A stretch of 64,000 bases of DNA from NCBI GenBank assembly GCA_023666335.1, contig JAMPCE010000002.1, forward strand, positions 1 through 64,000, read 5' to 3'. The notes under the pieces were generated by a model. That model saw nothing but the letters and a program-made list of their open reading frames with translations. It was not told where the DNA came from and did not search any database. Of the stretch, positions 60,753 to 64,000 are shown in pieces (position 1 is the first letter of the stretch; each line of letters starts with the position of its first letter). Position numbers and translations under genes: made by a program. The stretch is from a bacterium. Lineage in GTDB: Bacteria > Bacillota > Clostridia > Lachnospirales > Lachnospiraceae.

Positions 60753-61430
60753 CTACTTTGCTCCGTATGTTTCATAATAGGCGTCGATCTTTCCCTTGAT
60801 CTCATCGTCGATGTAGACCGTGCCGCCGTAAGGTTTGTTGTAAAGGCATTCGACCACTTCCTTCATCGTCACGATGGCGCCTGTCTCAAATCCGTATGTC
60901 TCCCGGATCTCATCCAGTGCACTCTGATCGCTGGAAAGCCCTTTCTCCATGCGGTTTAGGGACACCATCAGACCCTTGACCGAAACATCCGCCTGCGCCT
61001 TGATGATGGGAAAGGTCTCTTCGATGGATTTCCCCGAAGTCGTCACGTCTTCGATGATCACCACGCGGTCGCCGTCCTGTAGTTTCGAGCCGAGCAGGAT
61101 CCCCGTATCGCCATGATCTTTCACTTCTTTTCGATTAGAGCAGTAGCGGATTTCCTTTCCGTAAAGTTCACTGATCGCCATAGTCGTCGCTACAGTCAGC
61201 GGGATCCCCTTGTAGGCAGGTCCGAACAGCACGTCGAACTCCAGCCCGTACTTGTCATGGATCGCTTTTGCATAGTATTCGCCAAGTTTTCTCAACTGTG
61301 CGCCGGTCACATAAGCGCCCGCGTTCATAAAAAAGGGAGACTTGCGCCCGCTCTTTAAGGTAAAATCACCGAATTTCAGCACCTGGCTGTCCACCATGAA
61401 GCCGATAAACTCCTGCTTGTACTGTTCCAT
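60753..61430 (-). CDS. pyrE: Orotate phosphoribosyltransferase
   Basis: Fifth step of pyrimidine synthesis: attaches ribose-phosphate to orotate to make OMP. A 225-residue type I phosphoribosyltransferase with the PRPP motif VVIIEDVTTSGKS and GPAYKGIPL, FTLKSGRKSPFF at the orotate site. The start at 61430 follows GAGGAGG; a GTG six bases earlier is not needed. It is separate from the pur genes and no other pyr gene is nearby. Confidence 0.95.
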   Translation of the reverse strand: MEQYKQEFIGFMVDSQVLKFGDFTLKSGRKSPFFMNAGAYVTGAQLRKLGEYYAKAIHDKYGLEFDVLFGPAYKGIPLTVATTMAISELYGKEIRYCSNRKEVKDHGDTGILLGSKLQDGDRVVIIEDVTTSGKSIEETFPIIKAQADVSVKGLMVSLNRMEKGLSSDQSALDEIRETYGFETGAIVTMKEVVECLYNKPYGGTVYIDDEIKGKIDAYYETYGAK

Positions 61431-61578
61431 CGTCACCCTCCTCGTTTTTCAGCCTTTTGTCGTTTGCGTCCGGGACAAAAAATGCCCGCCTTTACTGTAC
61501 CACATCGCCGCGAGGTTTTCAATGTGCAATTCCCGCGCAAAAGCAAAGGGCTGTTCTCAGGCTGCTATTATCGTAAAA

Positions 61579-61608
61579 CAGGCTGCCGGCGCTTTCGCCG
61601 GCAGCCTG
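61579..61608 (-). terminator. Strong hairpin downstream of the surface protein fragment
   Basis: CAGGCTGCCGGCG pairs exactly with CGCCGGCAGCCTG around CTTT. On the minus strand it is followed by TTTTAC, so it probably terminates the 61620-61892 gene; the plus-strand side lacks a T-run. Confidence 0.7.
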
Positions 61609-61619
61609 CCGCCTTATCT

Positions 61620-61892
61620 TTATGATGCTGTTTTTTCCTTCCCGTCTCCTTCCCCGTCATCCTTCTTCCTCCTCACGAGCAGGATGATGATAATGATTGC
61701 CGCAATGATAATTGCCAGCCAGATAAAGTAACATACGCCTAAGAACGTCGGGCAGATATGGCACAGCCCGCACTTTGCGCCGCCGTCCGCCTGCAGTTCT
61801 TCCGGTATGCCGACCACGATGTCTACCGGCTCGCCGGTCTTTGTGATGGCATTCCAGTCGCCGTCACCGATCCTGATGTACATCGCAGACAT
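61620..61892 (-). CDS. C-terminal fragment of a surface protein
   Basis: A 90-residue frame that looks like the tail of a larger extracellular protein. It starts with a domain end (IRIGDGDWNAITKTGEPVD), followed by CGLCHICPTFLGVCYFIW, one membrane helix (LAIIIAAIIIIILLV) and a charged cytoplasmic tail. There is no signal peptide and no good ribosome binding site, so it is probably a remnant. Such tails are common at the ends of repeat-rich Lachnospiraceae surface proteins. Confidence 0.65.
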   Translation of the reverse strand: MSAMYIRIGDGDWNAITKTGEPVDIVVGIPEELQADGGAKCGLCHICPTFLGVCYFIWLAIIIAAIIIIILLVRRKKDDGEGDGKEKTAS

Positions 61893-61938
61893 TATCTGTG
61901 CTTAACAGATTTTATTTTGCAGGATATACTATTCAAAA

Positions 61939-62036
61939 TTACAATAACATAACCACCCCTGAACATCTCAAGTGGTTTTTTTCACTTTTTTTAATTTTTT
62001 ACTATTTTTCCGGTGGAATGAAGCGCAAAATTTTTA
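61939..62036 (+). repeat. Leader block shared with the region upstream of the Rpn gene
   Basis: Two words, TTACAATAACATAACC (61939) and CGGTGGAATGAAGCGCAAAA (62011), recur at 63384 and 63411 upstream of the Rpn-family gene. Here they are separated by a terminator-like stem (AACCAC...GTGGTTTTTTTT, 61951-61982) that is deleted in the other copy. The block precedes the promoter of the first antitoxin. Confidence 0.65.
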
Positions 62037-62039
62037 ACT

Positions 62040-62067
62040 TTGCAAAGGAAGCCTTTGCGGGTATAAT
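62040..62067 (+). promoter_or_regulatory. Promoter with internal operator for the first antitoxin gene
   Basis: TTGCAA (62040-62045), a 16-base spacer and TATAAT (62062-62067). The dyad GCAAAGG-AAG-CCTTTGC (62042-62058) lies between the hexamers, a typical place for antitoxin autoregulation. Confidence 0.65.
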
Positions 62068-62109
62068 AAGGGTACAGACGTGGAAGCTATTTCAGATGGA
62101 GGCAAAGAC

Positions 62110-62340
62110 ATGAGTACATTAGAGGCTACGGTGTCCATGATCGAACGATGTACGGAAGACGAAATGCAGGTCGTCCAGCAGGTCATCCGACAGTTTTTCT
62201 TAAACAGGGGAACACAGATTATTACGAAAAGTCAGTTTCTTGAAGAATTGGAATTGTCCAGGAAACAGCATCAGAATGACCAGTGCCAGGACGCGGCGGA
62301 AGCGTTGTCAGAATTGAGGGGGAAGTTACAAAGAGCCTGA
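62110..62340 (+). CDS. Antitoxin-like protein, toxin partner damaged
   Basis: A 76-residue charged protein (MSTLEATVSMIERCTEDEMQ) with helical character like Phd/RelB antitoxins. GGAGGC lies about six bases before the ATG. Its last residues may derive from fusion to toxin sequence, since the downstream toxin has lost its N-terminal half. A promoter with an internal dyad is just upstream. Confidence 0.62.
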   Translation: MSTLEATVSMIERCTEDEMQVVQQVIRQFFLNRGTQIITKSQFLEELELSRKQHQNDQCQDAAEALSELRGKLQRA

Positions 62341-62476
62341 TCTTGCCCGGTATGGTTATCGGAAAATCCATTTTGCATCCCATAGATACATCATGTTATA
62401 TATTGTAGGCGGTAAAGATATCCGTGTAGACAGGATCTACCATGAGCTTGAAGATTACCGGAATCTGCCGGATTGA
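62324..62476 (+). pseudogene. ParE/RelE-type toxin remnant (C-terminal half only)
   Basis: In a frame overlapping the antitoxin end, the sequence reads PDLARYGYRKIHFASHRYIM and IRVDRIYHELEDYRNLPD, then stops at 62476. This is a typical toxin C-terminus, but there is no start and no N-terminal helices. The remnant adjoins an Rpn gene remnant. Confidence 0.75.
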
Positions 62477-62486
62477 CCCCGTTTCA

Positions 62487-62673
62487 GCCTCGGAACTGAT
62501 GGAAGTATTTGTAAATGACAGTGCCTATAACAGTAAATTCCCCGTCACCTCCGGCAGTAAACGCCGGTACAAAGAAACAGAGAAAGGACAGGCTGGAAGA
62601 CCTAAAACGCGCTGCCGCTGACAGGGATTATCAGATGCAGCTTATGATCGAACTTCTTCCGGAAGAATCATAA
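62487..62673 (+). pseudogene. Rpn-family (PD-(D/E)XK nuclease type) gene remnant
   Basis: The segment reads ELMEVFVNDSAYNSKFPVTS in one frame and, after a frame change, DRDYQMQLMIELLPEES to the stop. These match the end of Rpn-family genes such as the one at 63513. About 50 residues and the correct phase are missing. Confidence 0.72.
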
Positions 62674-62761
62674 CAAGAAAAAAGAATCCGATGCACCCTT
62701 TTTCAAAGAAGCATCGGATTTTTATATGATAAATGTATCAGACAAACTATCCAGAGTTACA
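62647..62761 (+). repeat. 115-bp direct repeat, copy 1
   Basis: Identical to 63274-63388. It includes the last codons of the Rpn remnant and an intrinsic terminator. The segment between the two copies holds the second toxin-antitoxin module. Confidence 0.9.
62685..62723 (+). terminator. Intrinsic terminator within direct repeat copy 1
   Basis: AATCCGATGC pairs exactly with GCATCGGATT and is followed by a T-rich run. The same terminator occurs at 63312-63350 in copy 2. Confidence 0.85.
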
Positions 62762-62777
62762 TAAAAGAAATTCTTTC

Positions 62778-62806
62778 TTGTATCAGGAGCAGTTTTTGAG
62801 TATACT
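62778..62806 (+). promoter_or_regulatory. Promoter for the second toxin-antitoxin module
   Basis: TTGTAT (62778-62783), a 17-base spacer and TATACT (62801-62806), about 30 bases upstream of the antitoxin start. Confidence 0.65.
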
Positions 62807-62837
62807 AAAGATATCTTTATGGAAAGAGGTGGGTTGT

Positions 62838-62999
62838 ATGAGTCCAGCACAACAAGTTTTGGATTATCGGAGAGAAATAGATGAAAACCAGAAGCAGATA
62901 CGGGAAATGGTAATGGAAAGCTACCATGATATCGCAGCGGGAGAAGGTCGGGACAGCAACGAATTTTTTGAGGAACTGGAAAAAAGGTATTCTAAATGA
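62838..62999 (+). CDS. Small antitoxin-like protein, 53 residues
   Basis: A short helical protein (MSPAQQVLDYRREIDENQKQ) with the charged pattern of RelB-like antitoxins. AGAGGTGGG precedes the ATG. Its stop overlaps the ATG of the following toxin remnant, the usual arrangement. The toxin is truncated near its N-terminus. Confidence 0.62.
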   Translation: MSPAQQVLDYRREIDENQKQIREMVMESYHDIAAGEGRDSNEFFEELEKRYSK

Positions 63000-63263
63000 A
63001 AGTCTCCGGATACTGCGCTTAATATGGTAAATGGATTTAAGAAAACAATCAACAGCCTGAGCCTGTTTCCACAAAGCCACGAATTGGACGAGGATGAGGA
63101 ACTGGCAGCATATGGTATCAGAAAGACATATTATAAAAATTATAAAATCTACTTTCTGATTGATGAGAAAGAGCAGGCTGTATACATATTGAGAGTTTTT
63201 CATATGCTGGTAGACAGCAGGGAAAAGCTTTTGAGAATTTTCAGAGAAACGGGCAGACCGTAA
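62997..63263 (+). pseudogene. RelE/ParE-type toxin with N-terminal deletion
   Basis: The overlapping ATG begins MKVS and stops within a few codons. In another frame the sequence continues as PDTALNMVNGFKKTINSL, IRKTYYKNYKIYFLIDEKEQ and an almost complete C-terminus ending at 63263. About 30 residues are missing at the junction. An internal ATG at 63024 could yield a shortened protein, but the first strand and helix would be absent. Confidence 0.75.
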
Positions 63264-63273
63264 CATGACAACA

Positions 63274-63388
63274 ATCGAACTTCTTCCGGAAGAATCATAA
63301 CAAGAAAAAAGAATCCGATGCACCCTTTTTCAAAGAAGCATCGGATTTTTATATGATAAATGTATCAGACAAACTATCCAGAGTTACA
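63274..63388 (+). repeat. 115-bp direct repeat, copy 2
   Basis: Identical to 62647-62761. Here only the last codons of the Rpn end remain, preceded directly by the toxin remnant. It contains the second copy of the terminator (63312-63350). Confidence 0.9.
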
Positions 63389-63436
63389 ATAACATAACCG
63401 CCCATGAACGCGGTGGAATGAAGCGCAAAATTTTTA

Positions 63437-63464
63437 TTGAGTATCTTTGTAAAAATGATATACT
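63437..63464 (+). promoter_or_regulatory. Promoter of the Rpn-family gene
   Basis: TTGAGT (63437-63442), a 16-base spacer and TATACT (63459-63464), about 50 bases before the start codon. The preceding block (63384-63436) is shared with the leader of the first antitoxin. Confidence 0.6.
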
Positions 63465-63512
63465 ATAGATAACAGCACAAAAACCGCTGTGAATACCATT
63501 TAAGGACAAAGC

Positions 63513-64000
63513 ATGAGCAATAAAGCAAAAATACGGGAAGAAGCAAAGAAACTGAATCCCATCGACGACCTGATGTTCCGCAAGATGGCGGAAGAGAAAG
63601 CATTCTGTGAAGAAATACTGCGGGTGATCCTCTCAGACCCAGCGCTTTCCGTCCTGGAAGCCACGCCCCAATACGCAGGCACCAACCCGCAGGGACGCTC
63701 CGTCATCCTTGACGCGAAATGCCTCCTGGGGGACGGACGGCAGATGAATATCGAAGTGCAGAAATCAAATGACACCGACCACCAGCGCCGCGTCCGCTAC
63801 AATGGCGCGGTCCTGACGACAAACCTTACCGATCCCGGTGAAGATTTCAGGAATATTCCGGATGTCTGTGTGGTATTTATCTCCCGCTTTGATATTTTCC
63901 ACAGCGGTCGCTCCCTCTACCATGTGGACCGGGTCATAAGGGAAACCGGAAAAACGGTCGATAACGGTTTTACAGAAGTTTACGTCAATGCCAAAGTAAA
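63513..64000 (+). CDS. Rpn-family recombination-promoting nuclease (PD-(D/E)XK), cut by window edge
   Basis: The first 162 residues of an Rpn/YhgA-like protein. The start reads LNPIDDLMFRKMAEEK, a family hallmark, and the nuclease core is visible as SVILDAKCLLGDGRQMNIEVQ (Asp and Glu-x-Gln of the PD-(D/E)XK site) trimmed here to its key residues Asp, Glu and Gln. These genes are annotated as transposases, but Rpn proteins act as DNA nucleases that promote RecA-independent recombination. Remnants of a relative lie just upstream. The weak ribosome binding site is AAGGAC. Confidence 0.85.
   Translation, partial: MSNKAKIREEAKKLNPIDDLMFRKMAEEKAFCEEILRVILSDPALSVLEATPQYAGTNPQGRSVILDAKCLLGDGRQMNIEVQKSNDTDHQRRVRYNGAVLTTNLTDPGEDFRNIPDVCVVFISRFDIFHSGRSLYHVDRVIRETGKTVDNGFTEVYVNAKV

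Noticed and set aside
1-64000. CRISPR arrays, prophage or complete insertion sequences
   Set aside because: No regular short repeats with unique spacers, phage structural genes or intact transposase genes with terminal repeats were seen; the Rpn-type gene at the right edge is a nuclease family rather than a proven transposase.

Overview
The window looks like chromosome of a spore-forming Clostridia, most likely a gut Lachnospiraceae. The signs are a forespore-type spoVA operon with a SigG-like promoter, a DUF512 PDZ/radical-SAM protein, a TetM-like GTPase with a C-terminal NYN nuclease domain, LCP, ClpC and RadA genes, strong GGAGG ribosome binding sites, and small proteins typical of that family. 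The backbone is moderately GC-rich. Two stretches, about 24.2-30.1 kb and 61.6-63.5 kb, are clearly more AT-rich and hold accessory genes (GNAT, Fic, DUF3990/DUF3791, XRE-ankyrin, toxin-antitoxin and Rpn remnants).

Layout. 0-5.4 kb (minus): a solute-sensing membrane protein cut by the left edge, an alpha/beta hydrolase, a Sfp-type phosphopantetheinyl transferase and a Suv3-like helicase. 5.6-15.7 kb: a signalling block with a REC-HD-GYP protein, two hybrid histidine kinases (one ending in Hpt, one in a DegV fatty-acid-binding domain) and a convergent kinase/response-regulator pair. 15.8-20.8 kb: the GTPase-NYN fusion, a GNAT, the DUF512 protein and a small protein. 20.85-23.6 kb: mntP under a yybP-ykoY Mn riboswitch, then spoVAA-AB-AC. 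24.2-30.1 kb: accessory island. 30.1-36.4 kb: BlaI/M56 pair, AlkA-type glycosylase, GH42 beta-galactosidase and a broken toxin-antitoxin pair. 36.5-41.4 kb: a Bce-like two-component system plus ABC transporter with a palindromic operator. 42.2 kb: tRNA-Trp. 42.8-46.4 kb: a heterodimeric ABC exporter. 46.4-53.9 kb: LCP, RadA, a small conserved protein, ClpC, an SH3 protein and a zinc-ribbon/HTH protein. 54-58 kb: purE-purM-purN-purD. 58-61.4 kb: an M29-type aminopeptidase, small membrane proteins and pyrE. 61.6-64 kb: gene debris (surface protein tail, two toxin-antitoxin modules with damaged toxins, Rpn remnants, direct repeats) and an Rpn-family gene cut by the right edge.

Across this gene map lie DNA-level patterns the genes do not explain. 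There are five ~150 bp nested palindromes in intergenic gaps whose arms covary between copies. Three palindromic or near-palindromic words (TTGAC-N7-GTCAA, GTTTACATAA, TGACA-N4-TGTCA) recur far above chance, mostly inside genes, on both strands and in different reading frames. A 30-bp perfect palindrome joins two convergent genes so that both proteins end in the same residues. The protein-level highlights are the GTPase-Rae1-like fusion, the kinase-REC-DegV fusion, and an operon coupling an XRE-ankyrin protein, an unrecognised 59-residue protein and a GNAT.
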